NCBI GenBank assembly: GCA_905200545.1
Contig: CAJKKQ010000003.1
Location: forward strand, 1-64,000
DNA length: 64,000 bases
Direction of reading: 5' to 3'
Source: an uncultured Oscillibacter sp.
Lineage (GTDB): Bacteria > Bacillota > Clostridia > Oscillospirales > Oscillospiraceae
A program made the translations under genes and the position numbers. The notes under the pieces were generated by a model. The model was not told where the DNA came from. It saw only the letters and a list, made by a program, of their open reading frames with translations, and did not search any database. Shown here piece by piece: positions 41,243 to 50,757 of this stretch. Positions within the stretch are counted from its first letter, which is position 1. The number at the start of each line of letters is the position of its first letter.

Positions 41243-42682
41243 TCAGTAAGCCACGCCCCAGTAGATGTCCGTCTTGCAGGGCTTGCCGCACACGGGGCAC
41301 ACGCCCTCGGTTCCGCTCTGCTGGAGGGGCATGCACCGGGAGGTGACGCCGGCCCGCTCCTTCATGGCCAGCTCACACTCCAGGGAGCCGCACCACTTGG
41401 AACGCAGGAAGCCGCCCGGCCCTTCCGCAATGGCCTTGGCCTCTTCGGGAGTCTTGATATCGAAGGTGTTCTCCTCCCGGTTCTTGAGGGCCATGGCAAA
41501 GAGGTTGTCGTGAACGGCATCCAGCAGCTCCTGCACCTTGGTCTCCAGCTCGCTGAGCGCCACAAACACCTTCTCACCGGTATCCCGGCGGGCGATGACG
41601 CACTGCTCTTTCTCCAGATCCTTGGGGCCGATCTCCACCCGCAGGGGCACGCCCTTCATCTCGTATTCAGCGAACTTCCAGCCGGGAGAGTTGTCGGAAT
41701 CGTCCATCTTGGAGCGGATACCGGCGGCCTTCAGACGGTCCCGCAGGGCAGCGGCAGCGTCCAGCACACCGGGTTTGTGAGCCGCCACGGGAATCACCAC
41801 CACCTGGACAGGGGCGATGCGGGGAGGCAGCACCAGGCCGTTATCGTCGCCGTGGGTCATGATGATGCCGCCGATCATCCGGGTGGAAACGCCCCAGCTG
41901 GTCTGGTGGGGATGGTGGGGCTGGTTGTCCTTACCGGCAAAGGTAATATCGAAAGCCTTGGCGAAGCCGTCGCCGAAGTAGTGGCTGGTGCCGGCCTGGA
42001 GGGCCTTGTGGTCGTGCATCATGCACTCCACGGTGTAGGTCTCCTCGGCGCCGTTGAACTTTTCCTTATCGGTCTTGCGGCCCCGGATCACCGGCATGGC
42101 CAGGACGTTTTCCATAAAGTCGGCATAGATGTTCAGCATCCGCATGGTCTCTTCCCGGGCCTCTTCGGCAGTGGCGTGCATGGTGTGGCCCTCCTGCCAG
42201 AGGAACTCCCGATGGCGCAGGAACGGACGGGAGGTCTTCTCCCAGCGCAGCACGGAGCACCACTGGTTGTAGAGCTTGGGCAGGTCACGCCAGGAGTGGA
42301 TAATATTGGCGTAGTGCTCGCAGAAGAGGGTCTCGGAAGTGGGCCGGACACACATGCGATCCTCCAGCTTCTCACTGCCGCCCATGGTGACCCAGGCGCA
42401 CTCCGGGGCGAAGCCCTCCACATGATCCTTCTCCTTCTGGAGGAGGGACTCCGGGATCAGAACGGGAAGATACACGTTCTCATGCCCCGTCTCCTTGAAC
42501 CGCCGGTCCAGCTCCGCCTGGATATTCTCCCAGATGGCGTAGCCGTAGGGGCGGTAGATGAAGAGGCCCTTGACGGAGGTATAGTCAATGAGCTCTGCCT
42601 TTTTGCAGACGTCGGTATACCACTGGGCAAAATCCACGTCCCGGCTGGTAATGGCGTCTACCTGTCTTTTATCCTGTGCCAT
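41243..42682 (-). CDS. proS: Prolyl-tRNA synthetase (short archaeal/eukaryal type)
   Basis: 479 aa class II synthetase that charges tRNA-Pro. It has the short-type layout: SVKGLFIYRPYGYAIWENIQ, motif 2 RPTSETLFCEHYANI, LRWEKTSRPFLRHREFLWQEGH, motif 3 GDDNGLVLPPRIAPVQV, an anticodon-binding domain and the C-terminal domain with CPVCGKPC ending in WGVAY. The INS editing domain found in the long bacterial type is absent. ATG 42682 is taken as start, with AAAGGA ten bases upstream; TTG 42691 is an alternative. Its own promoter lies at 42750-42778. No T-box is seen. Confidence 0.95.
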   Translation of the reverse strand: MAQDKRQVDAITSRDVDFAQWYTDVCKKAELIDYTSVKGLFIYRPYGYAIWENIQAELDRRFKETGHENVYLPVLIPESLLQKEKDHVEGFAPECAWVTMGGSEKLEDRMCVRPTSETLFCEHYANIIHSWRDLPKLYNQWCSVLRWEKTSRPFLRHREFLWQEGHTMHATAEEAREETMRMLNIYADFMENVLAMPVIRGRKTDKEKFNGAEETYTVECMMHDHKALQAGTSHYFGDGFAKAFDITFAGKDNQPHHPHQTSWGVSTRMIGGIIMTHGDDNGLVLPPRIAPVQVVVIPVAAHKPGVLDAAAALRDRLKAAGIRSKMDDSDNSPGWKFAEYEMKGVPLRVEIGPKDLEKEQCVIARRDTGEKVFVALSELETKVQELLDAVHDNLFAMALKNREENTFDIKTPEEAKAIAEGPGGFLRSKWCGSLECELAMKERAGVTSRCMPLQQSGTEGVCPVCGKPCKTDIYWGVAY

Positions 42683-42749
42683 ATCTCTCAAATCCTTTGC
42701 TTCTTTATTATGAAATCACGGGTGAATGTGCGGTTTTCACTGAATTTAT

Positions 42750-42778
42750 ATTGTATCGGTTCCACCCGGAAATGTCAA
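42750..42778 (-). promoter_or_regulatory. Promoter of proS
   Basis: On the minus strand a perfect TTGACA (42773-42778) and TACAAT (42750-42755) are 17 nt apart, about 68 bases before the start codon. Confidence 0.78.
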
Positions 42779-42840
42779 CCGCTACGGGGCCCCCACCAGG
42801 GCAAAATACCCACTTGGCCGTCCATGCCGCCCTGTCCGGG

Positions 42841-42874
42841 CAAAAAGAAGCGGAGCGCAGCGCGCTCCGCTTCT
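42841..42874 (-). terminator. Terminator of rny
   Basis: AGAAGCGGAGCGC (42846-42858) pairs perfectly with 42862-42874, and TTTTT follows on the minus strand. It begins 12 bases after the rny stop. Confidence 0.88.
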
Positions 42875-42885
42875 CAAGAGACTGG

Positions 42886-44427
42886 TTACTTGGCGTATTC
42901 CACCACTTTGGTCTCCCGCAGGACATGAACCTTGATCTGACCGGGGTACTCCATTTCCTCTTCGATCTTCTTGGCCAGATCCCGGGCCAGAATGACCATC
43001 TGATCCTCGGATACCTGCTCGGGCTTGACCATGACGCGCACCTCGCGGCCGGCCTGGATAGCGTAGGCCTTATCCACACCGGGATAGGAGCCGGTGATGG
43101 TCTCCAGCTGCTCCAGCCGCTTGATGTAGTTCTCCAGGTTCTCCCGCCGGGCACCGGGCCGGGCAGCGGAAATGGCGTCTGCCGCCTGTACCAGGCAGGC
43201 CACAATGGTGCGGGGCTCCACATCGTTGTGATGGGCCTCAATGGCGTGGATGATGTCGTCCCGCTCCTTGTACTTGCGGGCAAACTCCACGCCCAGGGAG
43301 ACGTGGGTACCCTCCAGCTCGTGATCCACGGCCTTGCCCAGGTCGTGGAGCAATCCGGCACGCTTGGCGGCCTGGACATCGGCGCCCAGCTCCGCGGCCA
43401 TCATACCGGCGATATGGCTGACTTCGATGGAGTGCTGGAGCACGTTCTGGCCGTAGCTGGTACGGTAGTGGAGCCGGCCCAGCATCTTCACCAGCTCCGG
43501 GTGCAGGTTCCGCACACCGCACTCAAAGGTGGCGCGCTCGCCCTCGGCCTTGATGGTGGCCTCCACCTCCCGGCGGGCCTTCTCCACCATTTCCTCAATA
43601 TGGGTGGGATGGATCCGGCCGTCGGCGATGAGCTTCTCCAGAGCCAGGCGGGCGATCTCACGCCGCACAGGCTCAAAGCAGGAGACGGTGATGGCCTCCG
43701 GCGTATCGTCGATGATGAGATCCACACCGGTGAGGGTCTCGATGGTACGGATATTGCGGCCTTCGCGGCCGATGATACGGCCTTTCATCTCGTCATTGGG
43801 CAGGGGAACCACACTGACGGTCATCTCGGCCACCTGATCGGCGGCGCACCGCTGAATGGCCTGCGCTACCACTTCCCGGGCGCGGGCCTCGCACTCTTCC
43901 TTCATCCGGGACTCCACCTCTTTGATCTTGAGGGCAGTCTCGTGGGTCACTTCCGCTTCCACCTGATCGATGAGGTACTGCTTTGCCTCCTCGGCGGTAA
44001 AGCCGGAAATGCGCTCCAGCATCTCCGTCTGGCTGCGCTTGATGACCTTGATTTCTTCATTTTCCTTGTCCAGAGCGGCGTGCTTCTGGGCCAGGGACTC
44101 TTCCTTCTTTTCCAATGCCTCGGTCTTGCGGTCGAGGCTCTCTTCCTTTTGCTGCAGGCGATTTTCCTGCCGCTGCAGGTCGGCTCTGCGTGACTTCTCT
44201 TCCTTCTCGTATTCGCTGCGGTTTTTCAAAATCTCTTCTTTGGCTTCCAGCAGTGCCTCTTTCTTCTTGGTTTCGGCGCTCTTGATGGCCTCATTGATGA
44301 TGCGCTTTCCCTCTTCTTCTGCGCTTGAGATTTCCTTTTCGGACACATTCTTCCGATAGCGAATACCGAGAGGGAAGCAAATCACACCGCCGACCACCAG
44401 CCCGATCAGGGCGATGACGATTTCCAC
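42886..44427 (-). CDS. rny: Ribonuclease Y
   Basis: A 513-aa endoribonuclease that starts mRNA decay in Firmicutes. One N-terminal membrane anchor ([19 protein letters not shown]) is followed by a long coiled coil rich in Glu/Lys (about 25-190), a KH domain with [21 protein letters not shown] and an HD domain with [14 protein letters not shown]. Length agrees with B. subtilis RNase Y (520 aa). The start is GTG 44427, with GGAGGT ten bases upstream; the frame continues to 44520 without a site. Confidence 0.96.
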   Translation of the reverse strand: MEIVIALIGLVVGGVICFPLGIRYRKNVSEKEISSAEEEGKRIINEAIKSAETKKKEALLEAKEEILKNRSEYEKEEKSRRADLQRQENRLQQKEESLDRKTEALEKKEESLAQKHAALDKENEEIKVIKRSQTEMLERISGFTAEEAKQYLIDQVEAEVTHETALKIKEVESRMKEECEARAREVVAQAIQRCAADQVAEMTVSVVPLPNDEMKGRIIGREGRNIRTIETLTGVDLIIDDTPEAITVSCFEPVRREIARLALEKLIADGRIHPTHIEEMVEKARREVEATIKAEGERATFECGVRNLHPELVKMLGRLHYRTSYGQNVLQHSIEVSHIAGMMAAELGADVQAAKRAGLLHDLGKAVDHELEGTHVSLGVEFARKYKERDDIIHAIEAHHNDVEPRTIVACLVQAADAISAARPGARRENLENYIKRLEQLETITGSYPGVDKAYAIQAGREVRVMVKPEQVSEDQMVILARDLAKKIEEEMEYPGQIKVHVLRETKVVEYAK

Positions 44428-44562
44428 GGTTGGTGATACCTCCTCATTGATTCCGGTATTGATTCGCTGTATATGCAGACTGGGCCGGCAAACGGCCCGG
44501 CCGCACAGTTCAGAAAACAATCGGACGGCACCCCTGCTGTCCTCCGATGATTATCCGTTTTT

Positions 44563-44591
44563 AGTTTAATCGTTTGAAGTGGCCCTGTCAA
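44563..44591 (-). promoter_or_regulatory. Promoter of rny
   Basis: On the minus strand TTGACA (44586-44591) and TAAACT (44563-44568) are 17 nt apart. The ~130-nt leader contains a small GGGCCG/CGGCCC hairpin at 44482-44498. Confidence 0.72.
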
Positions 44592-44651
44592 GCAAAAGTG
44601 TGGGTTTGGTCACACGCGTCCGGATTTTGGCTTGAATGGTCCCCAGCCTTT

Positions 44652-45395
44652 TCACTGTGCCTCGATATAGGCCGCGGCGGCATAGCCCACAGTCTCCCCA
44701 TAGTGAACCACATACCACCCTTCCCACTCGCCGTAGATGGTGACAGGGGCTCCATTGGGCAGATTGGCCAGGATGTTCCCGGAGGAATCCGGATAATCCC
44801 GCAGATTCAGCGTTCCATAGCCCACATTCACCCTGCCCTGCACCGGCTCCATGGGATAGATAAAGGGCAGGCCGAAAAACTCCGTCAGGGCCCGGGCCAA
44901 CTGCTGGGCGATGGCGTCCCGGTGTCCCTCCACCCACTGGGCGTCGGCGTAGTTGTCGTGATATCCGATCTCTACCAGCACCGCCGGGAACCGGGGCTGA
45001 CGTACCTCTCCCAGCGAAGTGGTGGCCCGGGTGGTGACTTTCCGGGGAAGCGGATAAATCTGCCGGAGCTCCTGGGCAATGAGCTCCGCCCCCCGCTGTC
45101 CCTCGCTGCTGCCGGGATAGTAGAAGGCGATGATCCCCCGCTCCTCTCCGTAGCGCCCCTCAGGGGCAGCGTTGGAGTGCAGGGCCAGATAGAAGTCATA
45201 CTCCCCGGCGTTGGCCTCCCGGATGGAGGAGGCGGCGGTCATCTCCGGGCGGTTTCGCCGGTACCGGATCCCGTTGGAGAGCAGATACGGCTCCAGGGCA
45301 TCCGCCAGCAGATTCATATTGTACTCCTCTGACCCGCTGCCGGTGACATATTGATTCCACTCCTGGGTGGACGGGCTCAAATAGATAATGGGCAT
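44652..45395 (-). CDS. N-acetylmuramoyl-L-alanine amidase with C-terminal SH3 domain
   Basis: 247 aa. The Amidase_3 domain (about 1-175) starts IYLSPSTQEWNQYVTGSGSE and has zinc and catalytic residues in EYNMNLLADALEP, YDFYLALHSNAAP and VLVEIGYHDN. An SH3b-like wall-binding domain follows (VNVGYGTLNLRDYPDSSGNI, then WEGWYVVHYGETVGYA). No signal peptide is visible, so it may be released at lysis, act in the mother cell, or be exported another way. GAGGGGAGACC precedes ATG 45395. Divergent from rlmI. Confidence 0.88.
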   Translation of the reverse strand: MPIIYLSPSTQEWNQYVTGSGSEEYNMNLLADALEPYLLSNGIRYRRNRPEMTAASSIREANAGEYDFYLALHSNAAPEGRYGEERGIIAFYYPGSSEGQRGAELIAQELRQIYPLPRKVTTRATTSLGEVRQPRFPAVLVEIGYHDNYADAQWVEGHRDAIAQQLARALTEFFGLPFIYPMEPVQGRVNVGYGTLNLRDYPDSSGNILANLPNGAPVTIYGEWEGWYVVHYGETVGYAAAAYIEAQ

Positions 45396-45501
45396 GGTCT
45401 CCCCTCCTCATTTTGATTGCCTGTATTCCATGGATATGGCAATCCGGCAAAAAATGTGCTACACTGGGGAAAATCAACTGCCGCAGGAAAGGAACGCCAC
45501 C

Positions 45502-46731
45502 ATGAAAACACAACGGGACTATCCCAAATACACCGTCACACCCAAGGCGGAGGCCGCCATTCTCCGGGGCCACCCCTGGGTCTACGACGCGGAGGTACTT
45601 GCCGCTGAAGAGGGCGCGGAAAACGGCGGTCTTGTGGACGTGGTCAGCAAAAAAGGCCGGTATCTGGGCACCGGCTTTTTGTCGGAGCACTCCAAGATCC
45701 GCGTCCGCCTGATCTCCCGCAATGCCAACGACCGGTTTGATGCGGCCTTCTGGCAGCGCAAGCTCCGCTGGGCATGGGATTACCGCAAGGCTGTCATGTC
45801 TCCGGAGGATCTGGACGCCTGCCGCATTATCTTCGGAGAGGCGGATGCCTTCCCGGGCCTGACCGTGGACAAGTTCCACGATCTTCTCTCCATCCAGGTA
45901 CTCTCCGTGGGCATGGAGCGCATCAAGGATCACCTGATCCCGGAACTGGTGTCCATTCTCCGGGAAGACGGCCAGGCCATCCGGGGCGTCTTTGAACGCA
46001 ACGACGTGGCATTGCGGGAAAAAGAAGGCCTTGCACAGGAAAAGCACTGGTTCCCTCTGCCGGGAGAGGCTGTGCCGGATTCCCCCATAACGGAGATCAC
46101 GGAAAACGGCGTGAAATACCTGGTGGACGTAGAAAACGGCCAGAAAACCGGCTTTTTCCTGGACCAGAAGTACAACCGCCGGGCAGTGGCCCGCCTGGCC
46201 AAGGGCCGCACGGTGCTGGACTGCTTCACCCACACCGGCTCCTTCGCCCTCAACGCCGCCATGGGCGGTGCCGCCCACGTCACCGCCGTGGACGTGTCGG
46301 AATCCGCCGTTGAGATGGCCCGGGCCAACGCGGAGCGCAACGGCCTGGACGGCGTGATGGAATGCGTGGCGGCCAATGTCTTTGACCTGCTGCCCGCTCT
46401 GGAAAAGGAGCCCAAGCGCTACGACTTCATCATCCTGGATCCGCCGGCCTTCACCAAGTCCCGCAAGACGGTGCACAACGCCCTGGCCGGCTACAAGGAG
46501 ATCAACTACCGGGCCATGCGTCTGCTGCCCCGAGGCGGCCTGCTGGCCACCTGCTCCTGCTCCCACTTTGCAACGGAGGAGAAGTTCGTGGCCATGCTCC
46601 ACGACGCCGCCCGGGACGCCGGGGTGCAGCTGCGGCAGATCGAAGCCCGGCAGCAGGCCTGTGACCACCCCATCCTCTGGGGGGTGGAGGAGACCAATTA
46701 TCTGAAATTCTACCTCTTCCAGGTGGTGTAA
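45502..46731 (+). CDS. rlmI: 23S rRNA (cytosine-C5) methyltransferase RlmI family
   Basis: 409 aa. A PUA-like N-terminus (RGHPWVYDAEVL, then DVVSKKGRYLGTGFLSEHS), a central domain with GEADAFPGLTVDKF, and an SAM-binding Rossmann fold with VLDCFTHTGSFALNAAMGGA, VDVSESAVEMARANAERN, catalytic-type DPPAFTKSRK and CSCSHF. The homologue methylates C1962 of E. coli 23S rRNA. ATG 45502 follows AGGAAAGGAA; TACACT at 45460-45465 is a possible -10 box. Divergent from the amidase gene. Confidence 0.92.
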   Translation: MKTQRDYPKYTVTPKAEAAILRGHPWVYDAEVLAAEEGAENGGLVDVVSKKGRYLGTGFLSEHSKIRVRLISRNANDRFDAAFWQRKLRWAWDYRKAVMSPEDLDACRIIFGEADAFPGLTVDKFHDLLSIQVLSVGMERIKDHLIPELVSILREDGQAIRGVFERNDVALREKEGLAQEKHWFPLPGEAVPDSPITEITENGVKYLVDVENGQKTGFFLDQKYNRRAVARLAKGRTVLDCFTHTGSFALNAAMGGAAHVTAVDVSESAVEMARANAERNGLDGVMECVAANVFDLLPALEKEPKRYDFIILDPPAFTKSRKTVHNALAGYKEINYRAMRLLPRGGLLATCSCSHFATEEKFVAMLHDAARDAGVQLRQIEARQQACDHPILWGVEETNYLKFYLFQVV

Positions 46732-46757
46732 GGCTCCGCAGCTTTTCCGCTTTTACC

Positions 46758-46795
46758 AAAAAACCAGGACGCGCGATGGCGCGTCCTGGTTTTTT
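46758..46795. terminator. Bidirectional terminator between rlmI and the SLH gene
   Basis: A symmetrical stem with 17-base arms (46758-46774 with 46779-46795) and a GATG loop has T residues on the 3' side in both directions. Confidence 0.92.
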
Positions 46796-46812
46796 CTTGT
46801 TCCGGAATGGAC

Positions 46813-48792
46813 TCAGCCGCCCACTTCCACCACATAGACCACGCCGTCCTTGACGTGGAGGTTGAAGGTGTCCGCATAGGCCCTGGCCTCATCCAAGGTG
46901 ATCCACATCCGTCCGTCGGAGTTGTAGCACAGAACGGTGTTGGGATCCAGGGTATACGTCCTGCCGCCGAAGGTCACGGCGGAGGTGCCGATCCAGGAGC
47001 TGCTGGGCACATTGCGCAGCTCCGTCAGCTTGGACATGGATACGAAGCCCGTACCCTTGGAATTCAGCTTGGCTGTCACGAAATCGCCCGCCTGGACGCC
47101 GTAGCGCACGCCGAAGGGGCCCACCCGCTGGTCGGAGCCATTGCCGTACTCCAGGCCCACGCGGTCTTTCCACTCGGAGCCCACAACATTGCCCTCGTCA
47201 TCGTATACAGGTGTCTCCTTGCTCTCCACGAAGACGCGGCCCACCAGCTGATCCACAGTCCGGTTCAGGACAATGAGATCCACTTCACCGGCCCAGTTGG
47301 CCCGGGCGTAGAGGATCTGGCTGTCCGGCACCTGATCCATCGTCAGCTGATTGATGCCGATGGCCCTGCCGCCGTCAAAGATCAGGACATTTTCCGCCAG
47401 AGGCCGGCTGCCCATTCTCCTGGCGCTCACCAGCAGGTCGCCGGAGAGGCCGTTCTTCTGATCGCTCAGGGAGACCTTTTCCTTCTGGCTGGCCGCAATG
47501 CGCACCGCCTGACCGTTGTGCTCGGCGGCGCCGGGCACGTTGTCCAGCTGGATGGTGCTGCCGCCGCAGACCAGGTAGACTTTGCCGTCCCAAACCACGC
47601 CCACGGCGTTGGAGCGGGTGGCGCTGGCGCTGGGATCCGCCGCTCCGGCCACCTGGCCGTCCACCGTCAGCAGCAGGGTCACTGCATCGCCGGGCTTGTA
47701 TCTGGACAGGCTCTCCACCGCTGTGGGCAGCACGTTGAAGGTGTGGCCCAGGGCTGTGATGGTAGTGGGAGACTGGGGATTGGGCGCGCAGTTCTCATAG
47801 TAAACCGTGATGCGGGTATCGCACACCCGGATGGAATTGGTACCGGGGGCATAGACCGCCACATCGTTCTTGCGCAGGTCTGCGATGGTGGCAGGTGCGC
47901 CGTTCTTGTAAATGGTATAGTTGTTGTTGCCTGCCAGGGCGCTCAAGCCGGCCGCAGAGCCATCCTCCGTGATGATGACCGCCGCGGACGTGCTGGAGCT
48001 GCTGCCGCCGCTGTTGGGCAGGAACGTCAGAGCCTTTCCATCCGCCGTCTGGACCACCCGGCCATGGGTACCCACCAGGGTCGTATCTCCCACCGCATGA
48101 ACCATGGGATAGATCTTGCCGTCGCTGGTCTTCATGGTGCCGGCGCCGCCGTCCACGGACACCAGATCCGTCTCCTCGCTGAGGGTATACAGGGTGCCAC
48201 CCTCGGCGCCCTCCATCTCCAGGAGATTGCGGAACAGACGGGCCGCCTGTCCTCTGGTAAGGCCGGCGTTTCCATTGGTGGATACGCCCTCGGTCAGGCC
48301 GATGGTGGCCGCTACCGCCATATAGCTGTCCGGCCAGACACCGCCGATATTTTCGTCCTTATACCCCAGGATCCGCAGCAGCACAGTCACGGCGTGTCCC
48401 ACCGTAACGGTGCGTTCAGGATAGAAGCGCCCGTCGGGATAGCCGGAGATGATGTTCTTGCCTTTTGCCGCCATGTTGATATAGCTGGCGGCCCAGTGAG
48501 AGGGCTTCACATCCGGGAAAACTGTCACCGTGCTGTACCGCCCCAGCTCACTGGAGCCGTTCATAGCGTAAACCGCCATCTTGCAGAACTGTGCCCGGTT
48601 CAAAACGGTACCGGGCCGGAACGTGCCGTCTGCGTATCCGTCCAGGACGCCCATCAGCCGCAGCACCTCCGCCGACTGCCGGATCGTGGGATCCGACACA
48701 TCGGAAAAGCGGGTGGTGGCCGCCGCTGCGGGCAGCATGAGGCTCAGTGCCGCGCAGACAGCCAGCACCCAGGCCAAAAATCTTCGTTTCAT
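46813..48792 (-). CDS. S-layer homology (SLH) domain protein
   Basis: 659 aa secreted protein with a signal peptide (FLAWVLAVCAALSLMLPAAAA). Three SLH repeats occupy about residues 28-200, each with the FxDV/GYADGTFRPG or GYPDGRFYPE pattern and TRGQAARLF; these bind pyruvylated wall polymers. The remaining ~450 residues are beta-rich with repeated segments such as TITALGHTFNVL and KVYLVCGGSTIQLD, and have no enzymatic motif I recognise. AAGGAGGGAACG precedes ATG 48792. It lies 12 bases after the MacB-like gene, so it is the last gene of the efflux operon and might be its envelope partner. Confidence 0.88.
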   Translation of the reverse strand: MKRRFLAWVLAVCAALSLMLPAAAATTRFSDVSDPTIRQSAEVLRLMGVLDGYADGTFRPGTVLNRAQFCKMAVYAMNGSSELGRYSTVTVFPDVKPSHWAASYINMAAKGKNIISGYPDGRFYPERTVTVGHAVTVLLRILGYKDENIGGVWPDSYMAVAATIGLTEGVSTNGNAGLTRGQAARLFRNLLEMEGAEGGTLYTLSEETDLVSVDGGAGTMKTSDGKIYPMVHAVGDTTLVGTHGRVVQTADGKALTFLPNSGGSSSSTSAAVIITEDGSAAGLSALAGNNNYTIYKNGAPATIADLRKNDVAVYAPGTNSIRVCDTRITVYYENCAPNPQSPTTITALGHTFNVLPTAVESLSRYKPGDAVTLLLTVDGQVAGAADPSASATRSNAVGVVWDGKVYLVCGGSTIQLDNVPGAAEHNGQAVRIAASQKEKVSLSDQKNGLSGDLLVSARRMGSRPLAENVLIFDGGRAIGINQLTMDQVPDSQILYARANWAGEVDLIVLNRTVDQLVGRVFVESKETPVYDDEGNVVGSEWKDRVGLEYGNGSDQRVGPFGVRYGVQAGDFVTAKLNSKGTGFVSMSKLTELRNVPSSSWIGTSAVTFGGRTYTLDPNTVLCYNSDGRMWITLDEARAYADTFNLHVKDGVVYVVEVGG

Positions 48793-48804
48793 ATCGTTCC
48801 CTCC

Positions 48805-50055
48805 TTATTCTGCCCGCAGCGCTTCCACAGGCTGGAGCTTAGACGCCTTTGCCGCCGGATAGATGCCGAACAGGATACCCAGCACCACCGACAGCATGAA
48901 TGCCCCCAACGTAATGGGCACCGATGGCCAGATATCCATATGTACCAGCAGTTTTCCGGTGATGCGGGTAGCCACGGTTCCTATGGAAAGCCCGATGATG
49001 CCGCCGATGCCGCAGAGCATGGCCGCCTCGATCAGGAACTGCGTGACAATGGAGCTGCGCTCAGCGCCGATTGCCCGGCGGATACCGATTTCACGGGTCC
49101 GTTCCGTAACGGTCACCAGCATGATATTCATGATGCCGATACCGCCTACCAGCAGCGAGATGGCGGCGATGCCGCCCAGCACCATGCTCATCATAGCCGC
49201 CTGCTCATTGAGGGTGTTTTGCCACTGGTTGTCGCTGTATGCGTTGCCCCAGCCCCGGTCCCCGTTTCCCGTCAGACCGGAGAGAAAGCCGTTGATCCGG
49301 CTGATAGCCTCATCCGTGGCTTCCCGGGATGCGGCCTTTACCACAAAGTCGCTGATACTCTGGCCGGGGCTGATCAGCCGGGACGCGGTATAGGGGAAGA
49401 TGATGACATTATCCTGGGAAAAGGCGCTGTCCGGATCCTTTTCCTTGTAAACACCCACCACCTTGAAGGGGTAGCCGTTTACCGTGAGATCCTTCCCCAG
49501 CGGGTCCGCATATCCGAAGAAGTTGCGGGCCGCCCGGGCGCCCATGACACACACCTGATTGTACTGGCGGATATCCAGGAAGCTCAGGTCCCGCCCTTTC
49601 TCCAGCTGATAATTGTTGCAAACCGCGTACTGGTCACTGCCATAATAGAGGTTGGGCGGCAACTCCACATCTGTGCGAACAGTACCGTTCTCGCTGAACA
49701 TATTCTCCTGGTTTTTCTCCATGGTACTGCTGTTTTTTGTTCCATAGGACACGGTGGCACTGGCGTATCCGGAAGGCGTCACACCCACCACCAGATCCTT
49801 TCCCAGGCTGTTGCAATAGTTGTACAGATCCTCGAAGCTGTCCTGACCGCTGTATAGATACAGCGACACACTGATGCGGTTGGTGCCCATGGCCTCAAAC
49901 TGTTTGAGGGATTGCTGGTTTTGTCCGTTGACCACCGACACGATGGTCATGACGGAGGCGATACCGATGATGATGCCCAGCATGGTGAGGATGGACCGGC
50001 CCTTATTGCCCAGAATAGACCGCAGGGCCATCTTCATTGCCTGTCGGATATTCAA
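48805..50055 (-). CDS. MacB-like ABC transporter permease
   Basis: 416 aa. The N-terminal helix [30 protein letters not shown], a large extracytoplasmic MacB core domain (about 45-280), and three C-terminal helices with [23 protein letters not shown] are typical of the MacB/YknZ/FtsX superfamily. Such permeases drive envelope processes mechanically with a MacA-type adaptor. The start is TTG 50055, which overlaps the stop of the ATPase gene (TTGA) and has AGGAGGT upstream. Confidence 0.92.
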   Translation of the reverse strand: MNIRQAMKMALRSILGNKGRSILTMLGIIIGIASVMTIVSVVNGQNQQSLKQFEAMGTNRISVSLYLYSGQDSFEDLYNYCNSLGKDLVVGVTPSGYASATVSYGTKNSSTMEKNQENMFSENGTVRTDVELPPNLYYGSDQYAVCNNYQLEKGRDLSFLDIRQYNQVCVMGARAARNFFGYADPLGKDLTVNGYPFKVVGVYKEKDPDSAFSQDNVIIFPYTASRLISPGQSISDFVVKAASREATDEAISRINGFLSGLTGNGDRGWGNAYSDNQWQNTLNEQAAMMSMVLGGIAAISLLVGGIGIMNIMLVTVTERTREIGIRRAIGAERSSIVTQFLIEAAMLCGIGGIIGLSIGTVATRITGKLLVHMDIWPSVPITLGAFMLSVVLGILFGIYPAAKASKLQPVEALRAE

Positions 50056-50747
50056 AACCAGTCCACCTCCTGCTGCCGGTCCTCCACGATCTTGCCGTCC
50101 TGCAGCCGGACGCACCGGCGGGCCGTGGCGGCGATACCGTTATCATGGGTAATGAGGATCACCGTGCTGCCCTCTTTGTTCAGCTGCTGCAAGAACCGCA
50201 GTACCTCCTGTCCGGTGTGGGAGTCCAGGGCGCCGGTGGGCTCGTCGGCCATAATGATGGGGGGATGGGCGGCGATGGCCCGGGCAATGGCCACCCGCTG
50301 CTGCTGGCCGCCGGACATCTGGGTGGGCCGGTGCTTGTACCGGCTTACCAGCCCCACCCGCTCCAGGGCGTTCATGGCCATATCATAGCGGTCATCGGCC
50401 TTAATCCCCTGGTAAATCAAAGGCAGCTCCACATTTTCCAGCACCGTGAGGCTCTGGATCAGGTTGTACTGCTGGAAGATAAACCCGATCTGCTTGTTGC
50501 GGATATGGGAGAGCTCCTTGTCTGTCAGCTCCCGCACATCGGTGCCGTCCAGCAGGTAGGTTCCCCGGGTGGGGATATCCAGGCAGCCCAGCACGTTCAT
50601 CATGGTGGACTTACCGGAACCGGACTGGCCCACCACCGCCACGAATTCACCGCGGTCGATGTTCAGGCTCACGCCGTCCAGGGCCCGGACTTCGCTTTCC
50701 AGTCCCTCCCCGTAGATCTTGTAGACGTCTTGAATCTCAATCAGCAT
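50052..50747 (-). CDS. MacB/LolD-type ABC transporter ATP-binding protein
   Basis: 231 aa. Walker [10 protein letters not shown] (about residue 40), Q-loop [19 protein letters not shown], signature [14 protein letters not shown], Walker [13 protein letters not shown] and H-loop LITHDNG. This is the MacB/YknY/LolD subfamily. ATG 50747 follows AAGGTGG; the frame is open to 50756. It lies between the adaptor and permease genes, separated by 10 bases on one side and overlapping on the other. Confidence 0.94.
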   Translation of the reverse strand: MLIEIQDVYKIYGEGLESEVRALDGVSLNIDRGEFVAVVGQSGSGKSTMMNVLGCLDIPTRGTYLLDGTDVRELTDKELSHIRNKQIGFIFQQYNLIQSLTVLENVELPLIYQGIKADDRYDMAMNALERVGLVSRYKHRPTQMSGGQQQRVAIARAIAAHPPIIMADEPTGALDSHTGQEVLRFLQQLNKEGSTVILITHDNGIAATARRCVRLQDGKIVEDRQQEVDWF

Positions 50748-50757
50748 GGCGTCCACC

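Noticed and set aside
42683..42885. T-box leader before proS
   Set aside because: The leader after the mapped promoter is only ~60 nt and lacks the GGTGG-type T-box core.
46807..49857. Plus-strand open frame of about 1016 codons opposite the SLH and MacB-like genes
   Set aside because: No binding site or recognisable domain. The minus-strand genes have signal peptide, SLH repeats and MacB motifs.
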